NCBI GenBank assembly: GCA_029260395.1 | Contig: JAJDDJ010000013.1 | Coordinates: 62,001 to 126,000, forward strand | From: Phycisphaerales bacterium | Lineage (GTDB): Bacteria > Planctomycetota > Phycisphaerae > Phycisphaerales > UBA1924 | Length of the DNA stretch: 64,000 nt | Reading direction: 5' to 3' | Shown here: positions 36,752 to 45,956 of the stretch, in pieces | How the letters are laid out: every line of letters begins with the position of its first letter | Position numbering within the stretch: the stretch's first letter is position 1 | Program-made: the position numbers and the translations under genes | Notes under the pieces: generated by a model | Seen by the model: only the letters and a program-made list of their open reading frames with translations | Database searches by the model: none | Told to the model about the DNA's origin: nothing

Positions 36752-38863
36752 ATGACCCACCGAATCTCGCTCGCTGCTGTTGTCTCGCTCGGCCTCGTCT
36801 CATTCCCTGTTGGCACAGCATCGGCTCAGACGCCCGTCCCCGGCACCACTCCCGCCGATCAGCAGGCCATGGCCGCCTTCGAGGCCGCACTCAACGAGAT
36901 TCCGAGTCCCACGCTGCTGAGCGATTGGCACACCAAGACCTCGTCTAGGCCGCACTATGCGGGCAGCCCGGGCGACGAGGCTAACCGCGACATGCTCGAG
37001 CGTGAGTTCGCCGCGATGGGCCTCGCGGTCGAGCGGCACGAGTTCTGGGCGTACCTGCCAAAGCCCGGCAGCGCGAGCGTTCGCGTGTTGCCAGCGGGCG
37101 GCGAACCCATCGAGTTGTCGCTGCGAGAAGTGCCGCTGGAGGCGGACCCGTCGTCCGCGCACCCTGAACTCTTCGACGGCTGGAACGCATACAGCGGCAG
37201 CGGCGTCGCCGAAGGAGAGGTCGTATACGTCAACTACGGGCGCATCGAAGACTTCGCCCAGCTGCGAGCGATGGGTGTTGATCTCACCGGCAAAATCGCC
37301 CTTGCTCGGTACGGCGGGAACTTCCGCGGGTACAAGGCCAAGTTTGCCGAAGAGGCCGGGGCTGCGGGCCTGATCATGTACACGGATCCCGCCGACTCCG
37401 GTTACGTCAAGGGGCTTGAGTATCCCGAGGGCGGCTACCAGACCGCGACAAGCATACAGCGTGGTTCGCTCAAGACCCTGCCCTACTCGGGCGATCCGCT
37501 CACTCCAGGCATCGAGGCGACTCAGAACGCCGCCACGCTTGATCCCGCCACCGTCGCGCTTCCGACCATCCCCGTGCAGCCAATCGGCTGGGGTGGGGCT
37601 CAGGAGATACTCAGCCGACTTGACGGCGAAGTCGTGCCCGGCAGTTGGCAAGGCGGCTTGCCGTTCACCTACAGGCTCACCGGCTCGGCTCAAGCGGTCC
37701 GCGTTCGCCTGGAGGTCGATCAACCCCGCGAGCGTGTGCCCGCGTGGAACGTCACAGCAACGCTCGTCGGCACGACCTGGCCCGATGAACTCATCGTCAT
37801 CGGATGCCACCGCGATGCCTGGGGCATGGGAGCGGGCGACCCGGACGCGGGCATGATCGTCGTGCTGGAAGCGGCGAGGGCATTCGCCGAGATGGCCAAG
37901 CGGGGGCAACGCCCCAAGCGGACGATCGTCTTCGCAGGCTGGGGCGCTGAGGAGTACGGCATCATCGGTTCGACCGAATGGGTCGAACGCAACCAGGCCC
38001 GGCTGCGCGACAGCGCGGTGGCATACCTGAACCTCGACATGGCCTCGATGGGCCCCAACTTTGGCAGTTCAGCCCACCCGGCGCTGCACGAGGTCATGCG
38101 GTCGGCCGCTATGGATGTGCCCCAAGCCCGCGAACCCGAGAGAACCGTCTACGACGCATGGGGCAGCGGCAGGGCCGGCGGAGAACCGGTGCTCGGCTTG
38201 CTAGGTGGCGGGAGCGACCACGTAGGATTCCTGTGCCACGTAGGCGTGCCGAGCGCCTCGCTAGGAGGCGGCGGCTCAGCAGGCACGTCGTACCACACCA
38301 ACTACGACACACTCGAGTGGTACCGCAAGGTCGTAGGCGACGACTACGAGCCCGCGCTGATGATCACGCGCATGACCACCTCGGCCGCGGCCAAGCTCGC
38401 CAACGCGCCGCTCCTTCCGCTCGACCCTGCGGGACAGGTGTGGGCGGTAAGCCGCGACATGAAGGCTTTCCGCCACGACATGCCCCTCGAACCGCTCCTC
38501 GAACGCGCTATGGCATACGGCTTCCGTGCCGCGCGCACCCGCGACCGTCTGCGAATGCTCGCAAGCCAAGGCGCGCTCCAGCCAGCCGCGTTGCAGCGAG
38601 CCAACGCCACGCTGCGGAAGATCGATCGCGCGTGGATCCACCCGCAAGGGCTGCCAGATCGGCCTTGGTTCAAGAATCTCACCGTCTCACCCAACCCCGA
38701 ATCGGGATACAGCTCGTGGGTCATGCCGGCGCTCGTCGAAGCCAACCGGTGGGGGCCAGAGCGAGCCGAGGACCTGGCCGCCGTGATTGAGGCGCACAAC
38801 CAGGCGCTCAATAGGATGGACCAAGCGCTGACCGAACTCGAGGCGATTGTCGCGGGCGGCTGA
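36752..38863 (+). CDS. M28-family metallopeptidase, glutamate carboxypeptidase II type
   Basis: A 703-residue secreted enzyme with a signal peptide (SLAAVVSLGLVSFPVGTASA). A PA domain (about 140-300) interrupts the catalytic domain. Zinc ligands appear in GCHRDAWGMGAGDPDAG (His and Asp), WGAEEYGIIGSTEW (two Glu), LNLDMA (Asp) and TSYHTNYDTLEWY (His). The last 150 residues fit the transferrin-receptor-like dimerisation domain. It probably removes C-terminal Glu or other residues from peptides outside the cell or in the periplasm. Confidence 0.93.
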   Translation: MTHRISLAAVVSLGLVSFPVGTASAQTPVPGTTPADQQAMAAFEAALNEIPSPTLLSDWHTKTSSRPHYAGSPGDEANRDMLEREFAAMGLAVERHEFWAYLPKPGSASVRVLPAGGEPIELSLREVPLEADPSSAHPELFDGWNAYSGSGVAEGEVVYVNYGRIEDFAQLRAMGVDLTGKIALARYGGNFRGYKAKFAEEAGAAGLIMYTDPADSGYVKGLEYPEGGYQTATSIQRGSLKTLPYSGDPLTPGIEATQNAATLDPATVALPTIPVQPIGWGGAQEILSRLDGEVVPGSWQGGLPFTYRLTGSAQAVRVRLEVDQPRERVPAWNVTATLVGTTWPDELIVIGCHRDAWGMGAGDPDAGMIVVLEAARAFAEMAKRGQRPKRTIVFAGWGAEEYGIIGSTEWVERNQARLRDSAVAYLNLDMASMGPNFGSSAHPALHEVMRSAAMDVPQAREPERTVYDAWGSGRAGGEPVLGLLGGGSDHVGFLCHVGVPSASLGGGGSAGTSYHTNYDTLEWYRKVVGDDYEPALMITRMTTSAAAKLANAPLLPLDPAGQVWAVSRDMKAFRHDMPLEPLLERAMAYGFRAARTRDRLRMLASQGALQPAALQRANATLRKIDRAWIHPQGLPDRPWFKNLTVSPNPESGYSSWVMPALVEANRWGPERAEDLAAVIEAHNQALNRMDQALTELEAIVAGG

Positions 38864-38899
38864 CCAATCGAGAAGCAGTTCGAGCAGCAGATCGATTGG

Positions 38900-38934
38900 A
38901 ACAAAAACAACAGCGGCCCCCGAGAGGGCCGCTG
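38900..38934 (-). terminator. Terminator of the HU gene
   Basis: A 9-bp stem (CAGCGGCCC / GGGCCGCTG) with a six-base loop lies about 33 bases past the HU-like stop on the minus strand. It runs into TTGTTTTTGT. Confidence 0.88.
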
Positions 38935-38966
38935 CATTTGCGTTTCGTCAACTGCTTGCGGGCTGC

Positions 38967-39449
38967 TCAGACAGAGTCCTTGAGCGCCTTGAGCGGACGG
39001 ATCTTCACAACATTGCGGGCGGGCTTGGCCTTGAAGGTGGTGGGCTCACCGGTGAAGGGGTTGATGCCCTTGCGTGCCTTGGTGGCGGGCTTGCGCTGCA
39101 CGGTGACCTTCATCATGCCGGGCACGTTGAACGAGCCGACGTTACCCTTGCGGAGGTCGGCGGCGATCATCTCCTGCATGGTCTCGAAGACCGATGCGAC
39201 TTCCTTCTTGGAGACACCCGCGTGCTCGGCGAGGGTGCTGTAGACCTCGGACTTGGTCCGGGCCTTGGCCTTGGCCCCGGTCACCTTGGCCGGTGCCTTG
39301 GCTGCGGTCGCCTTGCGCGCTGGGGCCTTCTTGGCGGTGGTCTTGCGAGCGACCTTCTTGGAGGCTCGCTTGGCCGGTGCCTTTTTTGCCGTGCGTTTGG
39401 TGGCGGTCTTGGACCTGGTCTTGCTTCTGGTTGCGGTACGCTTTGCCAT
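38967..39449 (-). CDS. HU-family DNA-binding protein with Lys/Ala-rich N-terminal tail
   Basis: A 160-residue protein from the ATG at 39449, which has GGAG eight bases upstream. The first 70 or so residues are a histone H1-like tail built from AKKAPAK, TAKKAPARKA and similar units. The rest is an HU/IHF fold: TKSEVYSTLAEHAGVSKKEV, then VGSFNVPGMMKVTVQRK and KGINPFTGEP. The tail is on the N-terminal side, whereas actinobacterial tailed HU has it C-terminal. It probably compacts DNA. A terminator and a candidate promoter bracket the gene. Confidence 0.93.
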   Translation of the reverse strand: MAKRTATRSKTRSKTATKRTAKKAPAKRASKKVARKTTAKKAPARKATAAKAPAKVTGAKAKARTKSEVYSTLAEHAGVSKKEVASVFETMQEMIAADLRKGNVGSFNVPGMMKVTVQRKPATKARKGINPFTGEPTTFKAKPARNVVKIRPLKALKDSV

Positions 39450-39482
39450 TGATTGGACTCCACACTCCGTTGTTCGTCCTCG

Positions 39483-39507
39483 GTTCTCGAACGACGTTCG
39501 TCCGAGA
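39483..39507 (-). promoter_or_regulatory. Dyad in the HU leader
   Basis: TTCTCG and CGAGAA flank a 13-base centre at 39483-39507, and a CGAACGACGTTCG palindrome lies inside at 39487-39499. It lies between the candidate -10 and the start codon, so it could be an operator or an mRNA hairpin. Confidence 0.35.
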
Positions 39508-39514
39508 ATCACAG

Positions 39515-39543
39515 ATTACTACCTGACTTGATCGGAATCGGCA
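39515..39543 (-). promoter_or_regulatory. Putative HU promoter
   Basis: On the minus strand TTGCCG (39538-39543), a 17-base spacer and TAGTAA (39515-39520). Both boxes are imperfect, but spacing is ideal and the site lies 66 bases before the start. Confidence 0.35.
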
Positions 39544-39564
39544 AGGCCTCCGGGTGCAAAAAAC

Positions 39565-39630
39565 ACCTAAAAAACAAGGGCGAGCACACTTTCTTGCCAT
39601 TTTGACCCCTGATTCATAGTGTTTTGCTCG
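39565..39630 (-). terminator. Possible terminator of the exo/endonuclease-family gene
   Basis: CGAGCA (39580-39585) pairs with TGCTCG (39625-39630), extended by CACT/AGTG after a three-base bulge. On the minus strand the left side continues as CCCTTGTTTTTT. The loop is long, about 28 bases. Confidence 0.4.
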
Positions 39631-39641
39631 ATTTGAGCCCT

Positions 39642-40373
39642 TCAACAGCGCCCGATCGTGACCATCAATGCCGCGTGATCCGACAGCTTCTGGTCCATCA
39701 ACGACCGCTCGTGCCATACCCGGACGAGCCTTGTTTGCAGGGATTCGGAGAGGTGCGCGTGGTCGATCCGGTGCTCGATCTGGTCAGCACCAGCCCAGGT
39801 ACCCTCGGCCCCATTTGGGTGCGCCGACCGCCAGGCATCGGTGTACCGCATCGCCGCGAGTTCGCCGAGCCGCTGGGTGCAGTCGAACGCACCCTTGGGG
39901 CCGTCGATCTCGTTTCGACCGGTGTTGAAATCCCCGAGCAGCACGAATGAGCCCGCTTTGTGCGATCTGGCCCGCTCGACCGCATGCTTCCATAGGGCGG
40001 TCCGGCGCGTGCCCGAGCCGCGGTGGGGGATGTGCACCCCCGCGAGCGCGAGCCCCCACGAGGGCACCTCGCACTCGATCCAGCGGGCTTCCAGGCCTGC
40101 TGGCGGAACGGGAAGATCAGGCGTGATCTCGACCGGTTCGCGCGACGCGAGCAGCATGCCATTGGGCTCGCCCCGCGCGGTTGCGGTGAGTTGGTGCGCC
40201 CAGCCGTGGTCGCTCAGAACCCCGGCGAGCTGCCCGCCGCGAGCCTGTCGGTACTCGCTCAACAGCACGATGTCGGGTGCGAGGTCGAGTAGGGCCAGCG
40301 CGATCGGTGGCAGGCGGCGCGGCCCACCGCCGTGAAGCAGATTCCAGGTCATCAGAGTCAGCCCTGCGTCCAT
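39642..40373 (-). CDS. Endonuclease/exonuclease/phosphatase family protein
   Basis: A 243-residue EEP-fold protein from the ATG at 40373; the frame is open a little upstream. It opens LTLMTWNLLHGG with the Asn, then IVLLSEYRQA with the metal-binding Glu, VLLGDFNTGRNE with Asp/Asn, and ends KLSDHAALMV with the catalytic His. Substrate may be DNA, a phospholipid or an inositol phosphate. It is divergent from the D-glycerate dehydrogenase type gene, with 38 bases between the starts. Confidence 0.88.
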   Translation of the reverse strand: MDAGLTLMTWNLLHGGGPRRLPPIALALLDLAPDIVLLSEYRQARGGQLAGVLSDHGWAHQLTATARGEPNGMLLASREPVEITPDLPVPPAGLEARWIECEVPSWGLALAGVHIPHRGSGTRRTALWKHAVERARSHKAGSFVLLGDFNTGRNEIDGPKGAFDCTQRLGELAAMRYTDAWRSAHPNGAEGTWAGADQIEHRIDHAHLSESLQTRLVRVWHERSLMDQKLSDHAALMVTIGRC

Positions 40374-40411
40374 GCCCGCGTACGGTACCACCAGCCCAAG
40401 GAGCACGAACG

Positions 40412-41368
40412 ATGGCCACGATTGCGGTGACACGAACCCTGCCCGGCAAGCTTGAAGCTGGTGATGCGGCGTTTCGCGTGATGGGCGACGGGGTTGCCAA
40501 CCGCGAGGAACTGCTCAAATTCGTTCGAGGCGCCTCGGTGATCGTCTCGATGCACCACGACACGATCGATGCCGAGCTGCTGGACGCTGCTGGAGACGGC
40601 CTCAAGGGTGTGTGCAACGTGGCGGTGGGATTCAACAACATCGATCTCGAAGCCTGCCGATCTCGGGGTATCCGTGTGACCAACACACCCGACGCCGTTA
40701 CCGAAGGCACCGCCGACCTCGCGTGGGCGCTCACGCTGGCGGTGGCGCGTCGGCTGGTCGAAGCGGACCGGTTTGTGCGCAGCGGCGAGTGGGCCAAGCA
40801 GGGCGTGCTGGGCATGGGCGATTGGCTCGGCCAAGACCTTACCGGGCGCACGCTGCTGATCGTGGGCGCTGGTCGCATCGGGTTGGGCGTCGCGATGCGG
40901 GCCAAGGCGTGGGGTATGCGGGTGCTCTACGTCGCCCGGCATCAGAAGTGGTCCTTCGAGCTGGCACCGGTGGCGGGAACGCGCGTCGAACTCGACGAGG
41001 GCTTGAGCGAGGCGGACGTGGTAAGCCTCCACGTGCCGCTGACCGATGCCACCACACACTTGATCGGTGGACGAGAGCTTTCGCTCATGAAACCCACGTC
41101 GATGCTGATCAACACCTCGCGCGGCCCGGTTGTTGATGAGGCAGCGCTGGTTACGGCTCTCAAGGCCAAGGCCATCTGGGGCGCAGGGCTCGATGTCTTC
41201 GAGCGCGAGCCCGCGCTGCACCCGGGACTCGCTGCGCTTGATTCCGTCGTGCTTACGCCGCACATCGGCTCCGCGGAGAGGCGGTTTCGCGAGGCGATGA
41301 CCGCTATGGCGTGCGCCAACGCCTTCGCCATCCTGCGCGGCGAGGAGCCCCCCAACGCGGTGGTCTAA
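40412..41368 (+). CDS. 2-hydroxyacid dehydrogenase (D-glycerate dehydrogenase/glyoxylate reductase type)
   Basis: A 318-residue enzyme from the ATG at 40412 with AAGGAG about eight bases upstream. GAGRIGLGVAMRAKAWGM is the NAD(P)-binding loop. INTSRGPVVDEAAL has the substrate Arg, and VLTPHIGSAE the catalytic His. VAVGFNNIDLEACRSRGI is typical of the GyaR/HprA group. It probably reduces glyoxylate or hydroxypyruvate. A class V aminotransferase follows 33 bases later, perhaps in the same transcript. Confidence 0.92.
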   Translation: MATIAVTRTLPGKLEAGDAAFRVMGDGVANREELLKFVRGASVIVSMHHDTIDAELLDAAGDGLKGVCNVAVGFNNIDLEACRSRGIRVTNTPDAVTEGTADLAWALTLAVARRLVEADRFVRSGEWAKQGVLGMGDWLGQDLTGRTLLIVGAGRIGLGVAMRAKAWGMRVLYVARHQKWSFELAPVAGTRVELDEGLSEADVVSLHVPLTDATTHLIGGRELSLMKPTSMLINTSRGPVVDEAALVTALKAKAIWGAGLDVFEREPALHPGLAALDSVVLTPHIGSAERRFREAMTAMACANAFAILRGEEPPNAVV

Positions 41369-41401
41369 GCAAACGATTCGGTGGCGGGCATAGCATGCCC
41401 A

Positions 41402-42616
41402 ATGCCGCCCGATCGTGTGTATCTGGACAACGCCGCGACGAGCTTTCCCAAGCCCAAAGCGGTCCACGACGCGATGCTGCACTACGCGACCAGCATCGGC
41501 GCAAGCCCCGGACGTGGGGCGTACGCCGAAAGCCGCGAGGGGGCGAGGCTGCTCGATGAGTGCCGATCGCTCATCTGCGAGCTGATCGGGGCGGAAGGCC
41601 CCGAAAGGGTGGTCTTCACGCTCAACGCGACCGATGCGCTGAACCTCGCGATCAAGGGTGTTGTTGGCCAATCGCGCGCTGAACGACCGGGTCGCAAGGC
41701 GCACGTTGTGACGACGGCGATGGACCACAACTCCGTTCTAAGGCCGCTCAATGCGATGGCCGATGCGGGCGAGATCGACTGGACCTGCGTGGAGCCGGAC
41801 GCGCGAGGCACGGGGCTCGTTGATCCGCAGACGGTCCAAGCAGCCATCCGCCCGGACACCGCGCTCGTTGCGGTCGTGCACGCGAGCAATGTAAGCGGCA
41901 GCGTGCAGCCGATTGCTGAGATCGGGGCGGTTTGCGCGCGCGCCGGCGTACCGCTGCTGGTCGATGCCGCCCAGTCGGTCGGCCACCTGCCGGTGGACGT
42001 GCGCGCAATGGGCATCGATCTGCTTGCGTTCCCCGGGCACAAAGGCATGCTCGGTCCGCTCGGCACCGGCGGGCTGTGGATGAGTGAACGGATGCCTGCG
42101 CTGATGAGCACGCTCCGCGAAGGCGGCACGGGTTCGCGCAGCGAGAGCGACCGCCAGCCGATGGACATGCCCGACCGCTTCGAGCCCGGCTCGCACAACA
42201 TGGTCGGGCTGGTGGGGCTCGCCGAGGGCGTGCGATGGCTGTTGGACCGAGGGATCGATGCCGTTCATGGGCACGAACGCTCGCTCACGGAAGTGTTCCT
42301 GTCAGAGCTGCCCGGGAACGACTGCGGGTATCGATTGCTCGGACCGGCGGGGCTCGGTGATCGGTGCGGCGTGTTCTCACTTGTTCACGAGCGGGTAAGC
42401 CCGGACGCTCTCGCAGAGCGGCTCGAACACGGATTCGGCGTGCTGGCTCGGGGCGGGCTGCACTGCGCGCCGCGTGCGCACCAAGCGTTCGGCACCGCGG
42501 ACGCAGGCGGGTCCGTCCGGCTCAGCATCGGGCCCATGACGACGGAGGCGGACGTGCTGACCGCGTGCCGAGGGCTGCACGAGATAGCGGCCGACGCGCT
42601 CACCGGTTCGAACTGA
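41402..42616 (+). CDS. Class V aminotransferase-fold PLP enzyme (cysteine desulfurase family)
   Basis: A 404-residue protein from the ATG at 41402; a GTG seven codons upstream is possible. It opens VYLDNAATSFPKP, as in SufS/NifS relatives. FPGHKGMLGPLGTGGLW holds the PLP Lys and matches the stand-alone EF2568-type cysteine desulfurase group. GGLHCAPRAHQAFG near the C-terminus could carry the active-site Cys. No Isc/Suf scaffold gene is nearby. Confidence 0.9.
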   Translation: MPPDRVYLDNAATSFPKPKAVHDAMLHYATSIGASPGRGAYAESREGARLLDECRSLICELIGAEGPERVVFTLNATDALNLAIKGVVGQSRAERPGRKAHVVTTAMDHNSVLRPLNAMADAGEIDWTCVEPDARGTGLVDPQTVQAAIRPDTALVAVVHASNVSGSVQPIAEIGAVCARAGVPLLVDAAQSVGHLPVDVRAMGIDLLAFPGHKGMLGPLGTGGLWMSERMPALMSTLREGGTGSRSESDRQPMDMPDRFEPGSHNMVGLVGLAEGVRWLLDRGIDAVHGHERSLTEVFLSELPGNDCGYRLLGPAGLGDRCGVFSLVHERVSPDALAERLEHGFGVLARGGLHCAPRAHQAFGTADAGGSVRLSIGPMTTEADVLTACRGLHEIAADALTGSN

Positions 42617-42638
42617 GCGATGCCCGAGGGTGGCAGAC

Positions 42639-43349
42639 TTACTTGGACTGGTTCTCGACCCAGCCCGCGTCGGTGTGGCGAACGATCGTGCCGGTGGCCT
42701 GATAGATGACCTGCTCGGCGACGTTCGACGCGTGGTCGGCCATCCGCTGGCTTCGGCGGGCCAGATCCAGAAGGATGAACGCCATGTCCACGCTCAGCTT
42801 GCCCGCGACCAGACGCTCCTCGGCCTCGCGGAGCAGCTTGTTGGTGAACGCGCTGACCGCGTCGTCGCTCCCGAGCACCACCTTGGCAAGCGAGGCATCG
42901 GCTCGGTCGTAGGCCGAGGTGGAGTCGCGGACGATCCCGATCACGCTGTTGGTCAGCACTCGGAACGTCACCGGGGTTTCTTCTTCGAGGTGGGTGAGGG
43001 CGGGCACGTGGTCGAGAATCTCGACCGCCAGGTCGGCGATGCGTTCGACCTCGTTGTTGACTTTGACCACGGTGAAGATCTCGCGAAGCTGCTGCTCGGA
43101 GAGGCACGCGGTCTGGCTGGTCGCATCAGCCAGGAGTTTGACGGCGGCCTTCTCGATGGCCACGTCCACGCGATCGATCTCGTTGTCGGATTCGATCAGC
43201 GAGGCGGCGGCGCTGGCATCGCGAGCAAAGACCGCCTCAAACGCCCGCTCCATGAGCGCCTGCACCCGGCGGACCTGCTCGACCATGTCCGCCTTGAGCT
43301 GGGCGACTCGTCGCTGGAATCCTTCAGAGCAATCGGGCGAGGCGGGCAT
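42639..43349 (-). CDS. phoU: PhoU-family phosphate transport regulator
   Basis: A 236-residue protein, normal PhoU length, from the ATG at 43349. It has two three-helix bundles with the conserved E/DxxxD pattern (IESDNEIDRVDVAIEKAA, and VVKVNNEVERIADLAVEI). PhoU links the Pst phosphate importer to PhoR/PhoB signalling. No pst or phoBR genes are in the window. It converges with the aminotransferase gene and is divergent from eno. Confidence 0.92.
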   Translation of the reverse strand: MPASPDCSEGFQRRVAQLKADMVEQVRRVQALMERAFEAVFARDASAAASLIESDNEIDRVDVAIEKAAVKLLADATSQTACLSEQQLREIFTVVKVNNEVERIADLAVEILDHVPALTHLEEETPVTFRVLTNSVIGIVRDSTSAYDRADASLAKVVLGSDDAVSAFTNKLLREAEERLVAGKLSVDMAFILLDLARRSQRMADHASNVAEQVIYQATGTIVRHTDAGWVENQSK

Positions 43350-43351
43350 AG

Positions 43352-44800
<1,449 letters not shown>

Positions 44801-44803
44801 GCG

Positions 44804-45325
44804 AGGGTCAACGGTCTGCTGCCATTGCTGAACGATGTCGAGGCTCGGGCGACCTGCTTTGTTTTCGTGTGAAGTCTCGCGCGGGGATTCGGTGTCGCGC
44901 TGGCGGCGTCGAGAGCGGTGGGATGGCGAAGGGCGTTGCGGCTCGGGGTTGAGGATGCTGCCCTTCGATCGAGGGGATGAGGTGCCGCGCCCCAGTTCGC
45001 GGAGGAGTGCGGTAGCAGCACGCCGTGCGGACTCGTTGGTGCGGAGTTCAGTTGGGGAGAGTGCTGTGCCGTGAGTGGTGGCGGCGGACTCGATGGCGCT
45101 CAGCGCGAGGCGGCGCAGGGCGGGCTTGCGGTCGTCCGCCTGACGCTGGTGGACGGCTTCGAGCAGCGTGAGTTCACGCCGCGTGCGCGCAGAGTTGGCC
45201 CATTCGAGCAGCTGGGAGAGCTTGAGGTCGAAGCGTTCGCAGAGCTGGAACGGCGGCGTGCCTTCGAGCCATAGCTCAAGGAGCAGGGCGTGCTCGTCGC
45301 TGGTGAGTTCGGCGTGTTCCCCCAT
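44804..45325 (-). CDS. Hypothetical HTH-like protein, 3' end not defined
   Basis: An ATG at 45325 opens MGEHAELTSDEHALLLELWL, followed by FQLCERFDLKLSQLLEW, which looks like a helix-turn-helix of the terminase small-subunit or GcrA kind. A helical region follows to about residue 115. After that the sequence turns Ser/Arg/Pro-rich, and the frame has no stop until 43919, deep inside antisense eno. I give the eno boundary as a nominal end. The gene may have lost its stop, be frameshifted, or not be expressed. It is not coding-like beyond about 44900. Confidence 0.35.
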
Positions 45326-45424
45326 GGGCCAATTGTGGAGCGGTGGTTGGTGCGAGGGAAGCGCAGCGTGCCAAAGTGGGTGACAGAGACGGGAAGTTGC
45401 GCGCGCAGGAGGTGCATGGGGGAG

Positions 45425-45496
45425 TGAACGCAGGGACGCGGAGGGGGCGCGGAGCGGGAGGGATTCACCACAGAGACACAGAGGGCACAGAGAGTG
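45425..45496. repeat. Two-part GA-rich intergenic repeat
   Basis: ACGCAGGGACGCGGAGG-type sequence is followed by CACCACAGAGACACAGAG and GGCACAGAGAG. Near-identical GAGACACAGAGGGCACAGAG elements are known from intergenic regions of many unrelated bacteria and give spurious peptides of the LCPLCLCGE kind in databases. It lies between the HTH-like frame and the tandem repeat. Confidence 0.6.
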
Positions 45497-45750
45497 GATT
45501 GGGGAACGGTTGAGAAGGGGGCAGAGTGAAGCTCGGTAGCTTCGTGGGACGGGCATCGTGCTCGTCGTTCTTCGGCTGCCCTGATCGACGCGAACCTTTA
45601 TCACTTGAAGGAATCTCGCCGATCGCTGGCTCAAACATTGCATTGGGTCCGCGGATGGTCGTCGCGCGCTGCTGTACGAGTGCCGCAGCGCGATCGACGC
45701 TCGTTGTTGCTTGCTCTGCTCGTGCCGTAGACCAGTCCGCAAGAGCTGTA
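45497..45750. other. Intergenic stretch without a supported gene
   Basis: A GTG-started plus-strand frame (45526-45777) and an interrupted minus-strand frame (reading RGPNAMFEPAIGEIPSS) are both present. Neither has a convincing start, ribosome site or family match. The minus frame ends upstream at a TAG with no start after it. This looks like decayed sequence. Confidence 0.4.
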
Positions 45751-45811
45751 GGTGGATCAGATGCTCCATCCGGTTGATCTGATGCAACGTCCGGTGGCCT
45801 GATGCCCCGAC
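45751..45811. repeat. Degenerate 21-bp tandem repeat
   Basis: Three units start with GGTGGATCAGATGC (45751), GGTTGATCTGATGC (45772) and GGTGGCCTGATGCC (45793). The first two are 21 bases long. The shared core is ATCTGATGC. It precedes the dockerin-tailed protein gene by about 150 bases. Confidence 0.55.
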
Positions 45812-45838
45812 AAAGGGCCCGGCCGCACTAGCCGTGTG

Positions 45839-45857
45839 GCCTGATGGGACATCAGGC
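45839..45857. repeat. Perfect short hairpin
   Basis: GCCTGATG, three-base loop, CATCAGGC. The arms repeat the CTGATG core of the tandem units just upstream. No T-run follows. Confidence 0.55.
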
Positions 45858-45956
45858 GGCCCGAACGCGGCATCAAACCATCCAAACAACCCTTGAGCCG
45901 GCCCTCGCCATCCGTTAAGGTCGTTCGGACCAGTCACCAACAGCAAGGAGCGAGCG

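Noticed and set aside
40358..41728. 456-residue minus-strand frame
   Set aside because: It is antisense to the hydroxyacid dehydrogenase, whose cofactor and catalytic motifs are intact.
45526..45777. 83-residue plus-strand frame with GTG start
   Set aside because: It has no ribosome site, no family features, and overlaps the tandem repeat; it reads as chance.
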